Source: Nocardiopsis sp. N85
Lineage (GTDB): Bacteria > Actinomycetota > Actinomycetes > Streptosporangiales > Streptosporangiaceae
Reading direction: 5' to 3'
NCBI RefSeq assembly: GCF_028882275.1
Contig: NZ_JARBUT010000003.1
Location: forward strand, 1-64,000
DNA length: 64,000 nt
The notes beneath the pieces are model-generated. The model was given only the letters and a program-made list of their open reading frames with translations. It was not told the origin of the DNA and did no database searches. The translations under genes were made by a program, and so were the position numbers. Below are positions 26,701 to 35,790 of the stretch, piece by piece; the stretch's first letter is position 1; each line of letters starts with the position of its first letter.

Positions 26701-27429
26701 ATGGCCACTGATCACCGCACACTGCACAACCGGGTGCTGGCGGTCCTCGGGCCCGCCATCGCCGCGGGCGAGTACGCCACCGGGCACACGTTCACCCTTC
26801 AGGGGCTGGAGGAGGACTTCGGGGTCTCCCGGACCGTGGCCCGGGAGGCGGTGCGGGTGCTGGAGTCGATGCGGCTGGTGATCAGCAGGCCCCGGACGGG
26901 GATCCGGGTGCGCCCCCTGCGGGACTGGAACATCTTCGACCCGCAGCTGATCCGCTGGCGGCTGGCCGGTTCGGGCCGCATGGAGCAGCTGCGCTCCCTC
27001 AACGAACTCCGGTCCGCCGTCGAACCCGGCGCGGCCGCCCTGGCCGCCGTGCGGGGCCCCGCCGCAGAGCGGTCCCGCCTGGTGATCGTGGCCGACGAGA
27101 TGGCCCGCGCCGGACGCGCCGGCGACCTGGAGACCTTCCTCGAACTCGACATCGCCTTCCACCGCCGCATCCTGGAGCTGTCGGGCAACGAGATGCTCGT
27201 GGGCCTGTCCCAGGTGGTGTCGGAGGTCCTCGTCGGGCGGACCTCCTACGATCTCATGCCCCGCCACCCGCGCCCGGAGGCGCTGCGGTTGCACAAGGCG
27301 GTCGCCCAGGCCATCCGCGACGGGCTGCCCGACGTGGCCGAGGCGGGGATGCGCGCCATCGTCACCGAGGTCGTCGAGGCCTTGGAGGACGACCCGACCA
27401 AGTCCGACGAGGACGACGTCCCCGTCTGA
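26701..27429 (+). CDS. GntR-family (FadR subfamily) regulator, probable gluconate repressor
   Basis: DNA-binding regulator that should release its operators when gluconate or 6-phosphogluconate is present. Seen: 242 aa; ATG 26701 with GGGAGAA upstream; N-terminal winged helix (LQGLEEDFGVSRTVAREAVRVLESMRLV) at about 30-60; C-terminal FCD all-helical domain from about 90, with the metal/ligand pattern of Asp and His residues (ELDIAFHRRILELSGNEML, HKAVAQAIRDGLPDVAEAGMRAIV). Placement between gntK and gntP, plus operator-like palindromes before both, supports the role. Confidence 0.88.
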   Translation: MATDHRTLHNRVLAVLGPAIAAGEYATGHTFTLQGLEEDFGVSRTVAREAVRVLESMRLVISRPRTGIRVRPLRDWNIFDPQLIRWRLAGSGRMEQLRSLNELRSAVEPGAAALAAVRGPAAERSRLVIVADEMARAGRAGDLETFLELDIAFHRRILELSGNEMLVGLSQVVSEVLVGRTSYDLMPRHPRPEALRLHKAVAQAIRDGLPDVAEAGMRAIVTEVVEALEDDPTKSDEDDVPV

Positions 27430-27449
27430 GCCGGGCCGTCCCCCGCGCA

Positions 27450-28826
27450 CTACAGCACCAGGCTGAGGCCGAACGCCAGACCGAACCCGATGAAGCCGAT
27501 GAGGGTCTCCATCACCGTCCAGGTCTTCAGCGTGGTCTTGACGTCCATGCCCAGGAACCGGCCCACCAGCCAGAATCCGGAGTCGTTGACGTGCGACAGG
27601 GCGGTGGCGCCGGAGGCGATGGCGATGACGATCAGGGCCAGGTCGATCGACGACAGTCCGGAGGTGGCGTGGACGGCCGGGGCGATGAGCCCGGCGGCCG
27701 TCGTGATGGCCACGGTGGCCGAACCCTGGGCGACCCGCAGCGCCAGCGCGATCACGAACGCGGCCAGGATGACCGGCATTCCGGTGGACTCCAGGCTCGC
27801 GGCGAGCGCGTCCCCGATGCCGCTGGTGCGCAGCACCATGCCGAACATGCCGCCCGCACCGGTGATGAGGATGATGCCGCAGACGGGCCCGAGGGCCTCG
27901 CCGACGAGCTTCTCCAGACCCTGGCGCGTGAACCGGCCCCGGCTCAGCACGACCATGGCGACCAGCACCGTCACGAGCAGGGCGATCGGCGTCTGGCCGA
28001 CGAGCACGGCGGCCTGCACCCACAGGGCCTCCTCGGGCGCTGCTCCGGTGGCGACGAGGGTGCTGACGCCGGTGTTGGAGAAGATCAGGAGCATCGGCAG
28101 GAGCAGCAGGCCGATGACGGTGCCCAGGCGCGGCGGGTTCTCGTGGACGACGGTGCCGTCGGACAGGACGTCGTCGGGCACGGGGATCTCGATGCGTCCG
28201 CCCACCCACAGACCGAACAGGTAGCTGGCCAGGTACCAGGTGGGGATGGCCACGAGGAGGCCGATGAGCAGGACCAGGCCCATGTCCGCGCCGATCTCGA
28301 CGGCGGCGGTGACCGGCCCGGGGTGCGGGGGCACGAAGGCGTGCATGACCGCGAAGGCGCCGGCCGTGGGCAGGGTGTAGGTGAGCACCGAGCCGCCGAC
28401 CCGGCGGGCCACGCTGAAGACGATCGGCAGCATGACGACGAGGCCGACGTCGAAGAACAGCGGGAAGCCGAAGAGCAGCGAGGTCACACCCAGGGCGAGC
28501 GGCGCCCGCTTCTCGCCGAAGGCCTTGATGAGCGAACCGGCCAGCACGGCGGCGCCGCCGGTGACCTCCAGCATGCGGCCGAGCATCACGCCGAGGCCGA
28601 CCAGGAGCGCGACGTTGGCGAGTGTGCCGCCGAACCCGCCGAGGAGGGTCGGCATGATCCCGGAGAGGGGGATGCCCGCCGCGATCGCGGTCAGCACGCT
28701 GACCAGGACCAGGGCGATGAACGCGTGCAGTCTCAGGCGGATGATCAGGAACAGCAGCAGGGCGATGGCCCCGGCCGCGATCCCGAGGAGGGGACCCGCG
28801 CCGTAGACGGGCGTGAAGTTCTCCAC
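27450..28826 (-). CDS. gntP: GntP-family gluconate:H+ symporter
   Basis: Imports gluconate across the cytoplasmic membrane. Start GTG 28826 has GGAAGG seven bases upstream; the longer open frame upstream is non-coding filler. Seen: 458 aa, about 12 membrane segments; LGVMLGRMLEVTGGAAVLAGSLI, the PPHPGPVTAA motif, the conserved ITGAGGMFGMVLRTSGIGDAL block and GSATVAITTAAGLIAP are GntP signatures. It converges on the GntR gene. A 17-bp palindrome lies 85 bp upstream of its start. Confidence 0.93.
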   Translation of the reverse strand: MENFTPVYGAGPLLGIAAGAIALLLFLIIRLRLHAFIALVLVSVLTAIAAGIPLSGIMPTLLGGFGGTLANVALLVGLGVMLGRMLEVTGGAAVLAGSLIKAFGEKRAPLALGVTSLLFGFPLFFDVGLVVMLPIVFSVARRVGGSVLTYTLPTAGAFAVMHAFVPPHPGPVTAAVEIGADMGLVLLIGLLVAIPTWYLASYLFGLWVGGRIEIPVPDDVLSDGTVVHENPPRLGTVIGLLLLPMLLIFSNTGVSTLVATGAAPEEALWVQAAVLVGQTPIALLVTVLVAMVVLSRGRFTRQGLEKLVGEALGPVCGIILITGAGGMFGMVLRTSGIGDALAASLESTGMPVILAAFVIALALRVAQGSATVAITTAAGLIAPAVHATSGLSSIDLALIVIAIASGATALSHVNDSGFWLVGRFLGMDVKTTLKTWTVMETLIGFIGFGLAFGLSLVL

Positions 28827-28910
28827 AGCGGAGCCTTCCGATGGGCGGACGAGGGTGCGACGGGGTCGTCGGAGGACACGACCTCGACCCGGTCTCGGAC
28901 CGAGTGGACG

Positions 28911-28927
28911 AAATGGTAATACCATTT
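28911..28927. promoter_or_regulatory. 17-bp palindrome AAATGGTAATACCATTT, probable GntR operator of gntP
   Basis: Perfect arms AAATGGTA and TACCATTT around a central A. It contains TGGT-N3-ACCA, an exact fit to the FadR-subfamily operator pattern TNGTNNNACNA (established for this family). It lies in the promoter region of gntP. Confidence 0.72.
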
Positions 28928-29384
28928 GTGAGCATCTGTGAACCGCGGCGCCGACCCCTGTGACCCGGGCGAGACCTGGGCCACTCCCACCCCCGGCGAC
29001 ACGGGCGTTCCCACCCTGATGTGATCTACGACACGCCCCACGCCTCCCGGCGCCGCCTCCCACTCCGGTCGCATTCCGCTCGCATTCGCCCGAATCTTCC
29101 GCACTCGGAAATCCGGGAACGCTTCCGAAGACCGCACGGAGCGCTTCCGAACAGAACGACGAAGCGCCGACCAAACCCGACCTGACCTGCGAGGAAGCCA
29201 GGATCTCCAATTTGGGATCAGGGTTTATCCGATTTTCCCCACCGCCCGGAAAAGCAGAAGAGGGCTCGGATGGTTCACTATGCCCTTCAAGCGCCGACAC
29301 GCCCTCGGGACGTATCGCCCGAAGATTATGAGATGGCGCCTTTCGGCACGTCGACGCGCATTCAGTCCCGTTCGCTCCACACTC
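28928..29384. other. Gene-free stretch between gntP and the DJ-1 gene
   Basis: About 450 bp upstream of two divergent genes. No coding region is convincing. It contains two direct copies of CGCTTCCGAA at 29120-29129 and 29142-29151, 22 bp apart. Confidence 0.45.
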
Positions 29385-29402
29385 TTGACAGTATGCTGTC
29401 AA
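29385..29402. promoter_or_regulatory. MarR-type operator 1, TTGACAG-N4-CTGTCAA
   Basis: Perfect 7-bp arms around TATG. It lies two bases before a second, similar site and 18 bp before the start codon of the DJ-1/PfpI gene. Its left arm reads TTGACA, so it may also overlap the -35 element. Confidence 0.7.
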
Positions 29403-29403
29403 G

Positions 29404-29421
29404 ATGACAGGATGTTGTCAT
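29404..29421. promoter_or_regulatory. MarR-type operator 2 overlapping the start codon, ATGACA-N6-TGTCAT
   Basis: Same 18-bp geometry as site 1. The right arm covers the first two bases of the ATG at 29420 and the centre covers the AGGA ribosome-binding site, so bound repressor would block expression directly. Confidence 0.7.
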
Positions 29422-30052
29422 GAACGATGAGAGCACGCAGACCATCCACCTCGCCGTCTACGACGGGCTCGCCGACTGGGAGATCGGCCATGCCGTCTCC
29501 ACCATCCGCAGCGGCGAGTGGCAGCGATCCCCCGGTCGCTACGAGGTACTGGCCGTCGGTCCGACCGGCTCCCCCGTGACCACCATGGGCGGCCTCACCG
29601 TTCTGCCCGACCTCGCGCTGCACCAGCTCAAGCCGTCCACCAGCTCGATGATGATCCTTCCCGGCGCGAGCAGCTGGGACATGGACCCCGAGGCCATGAC
29701 CCCCTTCGCCTCCGCCGCCGGGATCTTCCTCGACGCGGGGGTCCCCGTGGCGGCGATCTGCGGGGCCACCGCCGGGCTCGCCCGCGAGGGCCTGCTCGAC
29801 TACCGCGACCACACCAGCGCGGCCCCCGAGTACCTGCTGGCCACGGGGTACGCGGGCGCCGACCGCTACCGGAACTCCCTCGCGGTCACCGACGACGGCC
29901 TCATCACCGCGGGCCCCACCGCCCCGATCGAGTTCGCCCGCGAGATCTTCGCGGCCCTGGACCTGTTCACCCCCCGGACCCTGGACGCCTGGTACCGCCT
30001 GCACGCCCAGCACGACGCCGGCGCCTACTTCTCGCTCATGGAAGGGGCCTGA
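29420..30052 (+). CDS. DJ-1/PfpI family protein (glutamine amidotransferase-like)
   Basis: Class-I amidotransferase-like fold; relatives act as deglycases, chaperones or proteases, and the role here is open. Seen: 210 aa from ATG 29420; nucleophile-elbow Cys about 114 in [25 protein letters not shown]-terminal [16 protein letters not shown]. The Cys is the only obvious catalytic residue. The MarR regulator gene begins two bases after the stop, so the pair is one transcript, controlled by twin operators over its own start. Confidence 0.86.
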   Translation: MNDESTQTIHLAVYDGLADWEIGHAVSTIRSGEWQRSPGRYEVLAVGPTGSPVTTMGGLTVLPDLALHQLKPSTSSMMILPGASSWDMDPEAMTPFASAAGIFLDAGVPVAAICGATAGLAREGLLDYRDHTSAAPEYLLATGYAGADRYRNSLAVTDDGLITAGPTAPIEFAREIFAALDLFTPRTLDAWYRLHAQHDAGAYFSLMEGA

Positions 30053-30054
30053 GC

Positions 30055-30513
30055 ATGACGCGGCCCGACGATCCCAGCGCCGAAATGCTCACCGGAGCCG
30101 CCCTCACCGTCTTTCGGCTCAACGGCCTCTTCCTTTCGGTGGCCGAGGAACTGGCCGGACCGGCGGGCCTGACGGCCGCGCGCTGGCAGGTGCTCGGCGC
30201 GGTCATCAACGAACCGCTGCCGGTGTCGACCATCGCCCGTGGGCTCGGCAGCACCCGGCAGAGCGTCCAGCGCATCGCGGACGTGTTGGTGGCCCAGGGG
30301 TCGGCCGAGTACCGGCCCAACCCGGCTCACGCCAGGGCCAAACTGCTGGCGCCCACCGAGGAGGGGCTGGCGGCCCTGCGCGCGATCGACCCCGGTCGTC
30401 GCCGGTTCGCCCGGACCCTGGTCGACGAACTCGGGGAGGAGGGCCTCGCGGAGTCCCTGGCCCACCTCCGCCTGTTGACGGAGGCCTTGGAAAGGATCGA
30501 ATCCCGAGGCTGA
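30055..30513 (+). CDS. MarR-family transcriptional regulator
   Basis: Dimeric winged-helix repressor, probably autoregulatory and responsive to a small aromatic or oxidising signal. Seen: 152 aa; ATG 30055 two bases after the DJ-1 stop; helical dimer ends; recognition helix in [27 protein letters not shown]; wing around [18 protein letters not shown]. The two 18-bp inverted repeats upstream of the operon are the natural targets. No Cys, so a thiol-switch mechanism is unlikely. Confidence 0.88.
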   Translation: MTRPDDPSAEMLTGAALTVFRLNGLFLSVAEELAGPAGLTAARWQVLGAVINEPLPVSTIARGLGSTRQSVQRIADVLVAQGSAEYRPNPAHARAKLLAPTEEGLAALRAIDPGRRRFARTLVDELGEEGLAESLAHLRLLTEALERIESRG

Positions 30514-30575
30514 GCCCGGTGGGGTGCGCAGTATCGTCGAGCACGGATCCCACCCGCCCCACGCGAGGAAGCCCC

Positions 30576-31583
30576 ATGATCGATCTGCGCTCGGACACCG
30601 TCACCCGACCCACCGACGCCATGCGCCGGGCGATGGCCGAGGCGGAGGTCGGCGACGACGTGTTCGGCGAGGACCCCACGGTGCGCGCCCTGGAGGAGGA
30701 GACCGCCGCGCTGCTCGGCAAGGAGGCCGCCCTCTACGTGACCTCCGGGCACATGGCCAACCAGCTGGGCCTGTACGTGTCCACCCGCAGCGGTGACGAG
30801 GTGTGGGCGCACGAGCACCACCACCTCATCGGGGACGAGCAGGGCGCCACGGCGGTGCTGGCCCGGGCCCTGCCGCGGCTGTACTCCGACGGCGACGTTC
30901 CCTCCGAGGCGCTGTTGGAACGGTGGATCTCCGGTCGCGGCGACGTCCACCGGGCCGAACCGGCGCTGGTGTGGCTGGAGAACACCTTCACCGGGCGGGT
31001 GGTCCCCCTGGCGGAGCAGCGCCGGGTGACCGACTTCGCGCACCGGCACGGGCTGCGCGCCCACCTGGACGGGGCCCGGCTGTGGAACGCCGCCGCGGCC
31101 CTGGAGGTCTCCCCCGCCGAGGTCGCCGAGGGGTTCGACTCGGTGTCGGTGTGCTTCTCCAAGGGGCTCGGCGCCCCCGTGGGCTCGGCCCTGGCCGGTG
31201 ACGCGGCCACCATCGCCCGGGCCCGGCGGGCCCGGAAACTGCTCGGCGCGGGGATGCGCCAGGCGGGCATCATCGCCGCCGGTGCCCTGTACGCGCTGCG
31301 CGAGCACCGTGAGCGGATGGTGGAGGACCACGCACGGGCGGCGACCCTGGCGGAGCGGATCGACCGGGTGCGCGGACTGAGCGCGCGGGCGAGGACGAAC
31401 ATGGTCCTGGTGGCGACCCCGGAGGGCCGGGCCACCCCGTACGCCGAGGCGTTCGCCCGGCACGGGGTGCGCGCCCTGGCCATCGGGGAGGAGACGATCC
31501 GGCTGGTGGTGCACCTGGAGATCACCGACCGTGATGTCGAGGAGGCGGCGACGGCGATCGCCAAGGCGGCCACCGAACTCTGA
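30576..31583 (+). CDS. ltaE: Low-specificity L-threonine aldolase (PLP-dependent)
   Basis: Cleaves L-threonine/allo-threonine to glycine and acetaldehyde; related beta-eliminating lyases share the fold. Seen: 335 aa; ATG 30576 with GAGGAA upstream; opens [16 protein letters not shown], diagnostic of the family; [23 protein letters not shown]-lysine about 196 in [25 protein letters not shown]. Length is typical. It follows the MarR gene by 62 bp and ends before a hairpin at 31602-31629. Confidence 0.92.
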   Translation: MIDLRSDTVTRPTDAMRRAMAEAEVGDDVFGEDPTVRALEEETAALLGKEAALYVTSGHMANQLGLYVSTRSGDEVWAHEHHHLIGDEQGATAVLARALPRLYSDGDVPSEALLERWISGRGDVHRAEPALVWLENTFTGRVVPLAEQRRVTDFAHRHGLRAHLDGARLWNAAAALEVSPAEVAEGFDSVSVCFSKGLGAPVGSALAGDAATIARARRARKLLGAGMRQAGIIAAGALYALREHRERMVEDHARAATLAERIDRVRGLSARARTNMVLVATPEGRATPYAEAFARHGVRALAIGEETIRLVVHLEITDRDVEEAATAIAKAATEL

Positions 31584-31601
31584 ACGGTGGGCGGCCCGCC
31601 G

Positions 31602-31629
31602 GTGCCCGCCGTGCGCGGACGGCGGGCAC
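31602..31629. terminator. Terminator hairpin after ltaE
   Basis: Perfect 11-bp arms 31602-31612 and 31619-31629 with a 6-nt loop, 18 bp after the stop. Confidence 0.68.
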
Positions 31630-31738
31630 GGGCCCCGTACACCCCGCGACTACACTGATCCGACCCGTCGAGCCACCCCCGCTCGGCCTGACGATACTCG
31701 CACCGTGGTGGGCGTCACATCGCGTAGTAACATTCGCG

Positions 31739-31753
31739 TATGACATTGTCGTA
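31739..31753. promoter_or_regulatory. GylR-type operator, TATGACA-T-TGTCGTA
   Basis: 15-bp inverted repeat with one mismatched pair, 20 bp before the IclR/GylR start. It matches sites before glpK and glpD (consensus TAYGACANTGTCRTA). Confidence 0.68.
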
Positions 31754-31773
31754 TAGAGAGTGGTAGCACCCCC

Positions 31774-32559
31774 ATGCCGGGAAGAATCCAGTCGATCGAA
31801 CGCGCGGCCGCCATCCTGCGACTCCTGGCAGGTGGCGCACGCGGGCTGAGTCTGGCGGAGATCTCCCGTTCTCTGGAACTGCCCAAGGGCACCGTCCTGG
31901 GCATCCTGCGCACCCTGCAGCACGTGGGCTTCGTCGAGCAGGACCCCGAGTCCGCCCGTTACCGCCTGGGCGGGGGGATGCTCAGTCTGGGCACCCGTTA
32001 CCTCGACGGCAACGAGCTGCGCACCCGGGCACTGAACTGGGCGGACAGCCTGGCCTCGCGCAGCGGTGAGAGCGTGCGGATCGGCACCCCGCATCAGGGC
32101 CAGGTGCTCGTGGTGCACCACGTGTTCCGCCCGGACGCCTCCCAGCAGACCCTGGACGTGGGCACGCTGCTGCCCCTTCACGCCACCGCGATCGGCAAGG
32201 TCCTCATGGCCTTCGACCCGCTGGTCACTCCGGTGGAGGACCCGAGCGTCGAGGACGGTCCGATCGTCCTGCCCTCCTTCACCCGGTACACCATCACCTC
32301 CCCGGGCGAGCTGGAGAAGCAGTTGGAGGAGGTCCGCGACAACGGTTGGGCGTGGGAGGTCGAGGAGCTGGTGGACGGCGAGGTCTCCATCGCCGCCCCC
32401 ATCCGCGATCGACGGGGCACGACGGTCGGGGCGATCGGGGTGCGCGGCGCGGTCGAGCGCCTGCGCGGCACCGACGGCCGGCCCGACATGGAGCAGGTCT
32501 CCTACGTGCGCGACGCGGCCAGGGCCATATCCCGGGAGCTGGGCGCCACCCCGTACTGA
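31774..32559 (+). CDS. gylR: IclR-family regulator of glycerol metabolism (GylR-like)
   Basis: Repressor/activator of glycerol genes; streptomycete GylR is the model (established). Seen: 261 aa; ATG 31774; N-terminal winged helix RIQSIERAAAILRLLAGGARGLSLAEISRSLELPKGTVLGILRTL; then the IclR effector domain (IGTPHQGQVLVVHHVF, DVGTLLPLHATAIGKVLMA, VSIAAPIRDRRGTTVGAIGVRG). It precedes glpK by 260 bp, and an inverted repeat shared by its own, the glpK and the glpD promoters makes autoregulation and control of the regulon likely. Confidence 0.88.
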   Translation: MPGRIQSIERAAAILRLLAGGARGLSLAEISRSLELPKGTVLGILRTLQHVGFVEQDPESARYRLGGGMLSLGTRYLDGNELRTRALNWADSLASRSGESVRIGTPHQGQVLVVHHVFRPDASQQTLDVGTLLPLHATAIGKVLMAFDPLVTPVEDPSVEDGPIVLPSFTRYTITSPGELEKQLEEVRDNGWAWEVEELVDGEVSIAAPIRDRRGTTVGAIGVRGAVERLRGTDGRPDMEQVSYVRDAARAISRELGATPY

Positions 32560-32685
32560 TCACGCGCGATCCCCGCGCCTTCACCGCCCCGGTACTCCGG
32601 CGCGGTCGTTTCGCCATGCCCCGGCGTGTTGCCGCGGCGACCGCGGGGGTACGTGACCCACGCGACACGATTGCGTCACGCCGTC

Positions 32686-32714
32686 TTGACATGGGTGGGA
32701 AACGCGGATGAAAC
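32686..32714 (+). promoter_or_regulatory. Candidate glpK promoter
   Basis: TTGACA at 32686-32691, 17-bp spacer, TGAAAC at 32709-32714. The operator at 32728-32742 lies just beyond the predicted transcription start, a repressing position. Confidence 0.5.
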
Positions 32715-32727
32715 TAGCGCCTACTCA

Positions 32728-32742
32728 TACGTCAATGTCGTA
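32728..32742. promoter_or_regulatory. GylR-type operator before glpK, TACGTCA-A-TGTCGTA
   Basis: Differs from the ideal TACGACANTGTCGTA at one position. It lies 78 bp before the glpK start. Confidence 0.68.
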
Positions 32743-32819
32743 CAACGTGCGGTTATAGCCCGTTGTCAGCGCGTGTCCGTTCCCGTTCCCGAGCCCTCCA
32801 CTGAAGGCGAGAGCATCCG

Positions 32820-34316
32820 ATGAGTCAGCAGTACGTCGCCGCGATCGACCAGGGCACCACATCGAGTCGCTGCATCCTCTTCGACCGGGACGGACGTATC
32901 GTCTCGGTCGATCAGCGCGAGCACCGGCAGATCTTCCCCCGACCCGGCTGGGTCGAGCACGACGCCGCAGAGATCTGGACCAACGTCGAGGTCGTCGTCA
33001 AGAACGCCCTGGAAAAAAGCGACATCACGCCCGACCAGATCGCCGCCATCGGCATCACCAACCAACGCGAGACCACGGTCGTCTGGGACAAGGAGACCGG
33101 AGAGCCGGTCCACAACGCCATCGTCTGGCAGGACACCCGCACCGACGACCTCGTCCGTGAGCTCGCCGCGGACGGGGGCCAGGACCGGTTCCGCGCCGCC
33201 TCCGGCCTGCCGCTGGCCACCTACTTCTCCGGCCCCAAGCTCCGCTGGCTGCTGGACAACGTCGACGGCCTGCGCGAACGCGCCGAACGCGGCGAGGTGC
33301 TCTTCGGCACCATGGACACCTGGATCATCTGGAAGCTGACCGGACGCCACGTCACGGACGTGACCAACGCCAGCCGCACCATGCTGATGAACCTGTCCAC
33401 CCTGGAGTGGGACCCCGAGATCCTCGACGCCATGGGTGTCCCGGCCAACGTACTGCCGGAGATCCGGTCCTCCTCGGAGGTCTACGGTGAGGCCCGCGGT
33501 CACCTCGCGGGCACCCCGGTCGCCTCCTCCCTGGGCGATCAGCACGCGGCCCTGTTCGGTCAGACCTGTTTCGACCCGGGCGACGTCAAGGGCACCTACG
33601 GCACCGGCACCTTCCTGGTGATGAACACCGGAACCGAGCCGGTGACCTCGGAGAACGGCCTGCTCACCACCCTCGGCTACAAGCTCGGCGACGAACCCGC
33701 CGTCTACGCCCTGGAGGGGTCCATCGCGGTCACCGGTTCGCTCGTGCAGTGGCTGCGCGACAACCTGGGCCTGATCTCCACCGCGCCGGAGATCGAGACG
33801 CTGGCCCGCACGGTGGAGGACAACGGCGGCTGCTACTTCGTGCCCGCCTTCTCCGGTCTGTTCGCGCCGCACTGGCGCAGCGACGCCCGAGGTGTCATCA
33901 CCGGTCTGACCGGCTACGTCAACAAGGGGCACATCGCCCGCGCCGTCCTGGAGGCGACCGCCTGGCAGACCCGCGAGGTGGTCGACGCCATGAACGCCGA
34001 CTCCAAGATCGAACTGACCTCCCTGAAGGTGGACGGCGGCATGACCGCGGACAACCTGCTCATGCAGATCCTGTCCGATGTGCTGGACGCCGAGGTGGTG
34101 CGCCCGATGGTCGCCGAGACCACCTGCCTGGGCGCCGCCTACGCCGCCGGTCTGGCCGTGGGCTACTGGCCCGACGTGGAGACGCTGCGCGCCAACTGGC
34201 ACAAGGCCGCCGAGTGGACCCCCGAGATGGAGCCCGCCGTGCGCGAGCGGGAGTACCACAACTGGAACAAGGCCGTGAAGCGCACGCTCGACTGGGTGGA
34301 GCACGACGAGAAGTGA
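32820..34316 (+). CDS. glpK: Glycerol kinase
   Basis: ATP-dependent phosphorylation of glycerol to sn-glycerol 3-phosphate, the committing step of glycerol use. Seen: 498 aa, usual length; opens [21 protein letters not shown] (phosphate-binding loop of the ASKHA fold); [92 protein letters not shown]. glpF follows after 208 bp. Confidence 0.97.
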   Translation: MSQQYVAAIDQGTTSSRCILFDRDGRIVSVDQREHRQIFPRPGWVEHDAAEIWTNVEVVVKNALEKSDITPDQIAAIGITNQRETTVVWDKETGEPVHNAIVWQDTRTDDLVRELAADGGQDRFRAASGLPLATYFSGPKLRWLLDNVDGLRERAERGEVLFGTMDTWIIWKLTGRHVTDVTNASRTMLMNLSTLEWDPEILDAMGVPANVLPEIRSSSEVYGEARGHLAGTPVASSLGDQHAALFGQTCFDPGDVKGTYGTGTFLVMNTGTEPVTSENGLLTTLGYKLGDEPAVYALEGSIAVTGSLVQWLRDNLGLISTAPEIETLARTVEDNGGCYFVPAFSGLFAPHWRSDARGVITGLTGYVNKGHIARAVLEATAWQTREVVDAMNADSKIELTSLKVDGGMTADNLLMQILSDVLDAEVVRPMVAETTCLGAAYAAGLAVGYWPDVETLRANWHKAAEWTPEMEPAVREREYHNWNKAVKRTLDWVEHDEK

Positions 34317-34354
34317 TCCGGGCGGCACCCCCGTCCACCCCATGACGACCGCGA

Positions 34355-34391
34355 CCCAGGGGCATCGGCTGAGAACCTCACGGCCCCTGGG
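34355..34391. terminator. Hairpin between glpK and glpF
   Basis: 9-bp arms 34355-34363 and 34383-34391 with a 19-nt loop. It may cause partial termination, giving more kinase than facilitator. Confidence 0.4.
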
Positions 34392-34524
34392 CGCGGCCGA
34401 GGCCGCCTTGCCGGGCGGCCCCACCCCATCCCATTCCCTGTGACGGGTGTGTTCGATTATGCCCGTGCCCTTGGGCGGAACCGACCCCCCGTGACCCGAC
34501 TGCCCCACGCGGGCGGAGGTCATC

Positions 34525-35277
34525 ATGACGGTTTATCTCGCGGAGTTCGTCGGTACGGCGATACTCATCCTCCTCGGCGGCGGTGTCGTCGCCGGTGTCT
34601 CCCTCTCCAAGTCCAAGGCCCTCGGCGGGGGCTGGATCGTCGTCACCCTCGGCTGGGGCATGGCGGTCGCCGTCGCCGTCTACACGGTCGGCACCGTCAG
34701 TGGCGCGCACATCAACCCGGCCGTGACGCTGGGCCTGGCCTCCATCGGCGAGTTCGACTGGGGCCTGGTCCCGGGCTACATGGCGGCCCAGCTGGCCGGC
34801 GCGTTCGTCGGCGCCGTGCTGGTGTACCTGGTCTACTTCGCGCACTGGAAGGAGACCGACGACCCGGGGGCCAAGCTCGCCGTGTTCAGCACCTCCCCCG
34901 GTGTGCGCAACCCGATCGCCAACATCGTCACCGAGGTCGTCGGCACCGCGATGCTGGTCCTGGGCGTGCTGGGCATCGGCGCCAACTCCGGGCACGTGAC
35001 GCAGGGCGACGCCGACCTGTCGGCGCTGTTCTCCACCGGTATCGCACCGCTGCTGGTGGGTCTGCTGGTGCTGGCCATCGGTCTGTCCCTGGGCGGCCCG
35101 ACCGGGTACGCCATCAACCCGGCCCGTGACCTGGGCCCGCGGCTGGCGCACGCGGTGCTGCCCATCCCGGGCAAGGGCTCCTCGGACTGGGGTTACGCCT
35201 GGATCCCCGTGGTGGCCCCGCTCGTGGGCGGTGTCATGGGTGCCTGGATCTGGAAACTGACCGGTTTCGGCGGATAA
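34525..35277 (+). CDS. glpF: Glycerol uptake facilitator (aquaglyceroporin, MIP family)
   Basis: Membrane channel for passive glycerol entry; trapping follows by GlpK. Seen: 250 aa, ATG 34525 with GGAGG upstream; six membrane helices; first NPA box in SGAHINPAVT, second in GYAINPARDLGPR. The Asp after the second NPA-R is the glycerol-channel hallmark that separates these from water-only aquaporins. Order gylR-glpK-glpF differs from the streptomycete order with the facilitator first. Confidence 0.94.
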   Translation: MTVYLAEFVGTAILILLGGGVVAGVSLSKSKALGGGWIVVTLGWGMAVAVAVYTVGTVSGAHINPAVTLGLASIGEFDWGLVPGYMAAQLAGAFVGAVLVYLVYFAHWKETDDPGAKLAVFSTSPGVRNPIANIVTEVVGTAMLVLGVLGIGANSGHVTQGDADLSALFSTGIAPLLVGLLVLAIGLSLGGPTGYAINPARDLGPRLAHAVLPIPGKGSSDWGYAWIPVVAPLVGGVMGAWIWKLTGFGG

Positions 35278-35279
35278 CC

Positions 35280-35308
35280 CCCGCCGCGCTCTCCCGCGGG
35301 GCGGCGGG
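35280..35308. terminator. Terminator hairpin after glpF
   Basis: 8-bp arms 35280-35287 and 35301-35308, with a further GC palindrome in the loop, directly after the stop. Confidence 0.55.
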
Positions 35309-35490
35309 TCGGATCCGCCGCCCCGGTCCGGGGCGAACCCGACGGACGTCGTCCCGGCGGTGTCGCCCGGTCGATCCCGTGGAAGTCGTCGCCGCGGCGG
35401 GGCGTGGTCCCTCACCCTCCGCCGCGTGGGCGATCCCTCCCCTCGGTGCGACGGTCCCCCATCGTCGCGTCCCCCCGTTCCCCCTCCCCC

Positions 35491-35790
35491 TCATGGGATG
35501 AGGCGCCCGTCGCATCGACCGCGTTCACCGGCCGTCGGCCGGCACGAGGCCGGAACCGGCCGACGCGGTACACCGATCCGGGGGCGGGGGGCGCGCGATT
35601 CCCGCCTCAGAACGGTGAGGAGGGCGTGCCAGGCGGGGGTCCCGAAGACGAGCACCGGGCCCTCCCTGCGTCCGCTGTCCCGGACCGCGTGGCCGCCGGC
35701 GATCCCGGCGACCTCCACACACTCTCCCTGGTTCGGCTGGCTGCGCGAGGACTTCCGGTACGACGGTTCAGGGTCGACCGCATCGGACAC
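35491..35790 (-). CDS. DUF397 protein, partner of the upstream XRE regulator
   Basis: Small actinobacterial protein of the DUF397 family, which occurs as cognate partner of DUF5753/XRE regulators and affects development and antibiotic production in streptomycetes. Seen: 99 aa, GTG 35790, overlapping the end of the XRE gene by 23 bp; family core YRKSSRSQPNQGECVEVA ... AVRDSGRREGPVLVFGTPAWHALLTVLR. The usual protein ends about residue 62; here about 35 Arg/Pro-rich residues follow, which may be a real extension or loss of the normal stop. Confidence 0.85.
   Translation of the reverse strand: MSDAVDPEPSYRKSSRSQPNQGECVEVAGIAGGHAVRDSGRREGPVLVFGTPAWHALLTVLRRESRAPRPRIGVPRRPVPASCRPTAGERGRCDGRLIP

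Noticed and set aside
28745..29137. 130-codon - strand frame between gntP and the DJ-1 gene
   Set aside because: No ribosome site, no family motif, overlaps the gntP start and its palindrome.
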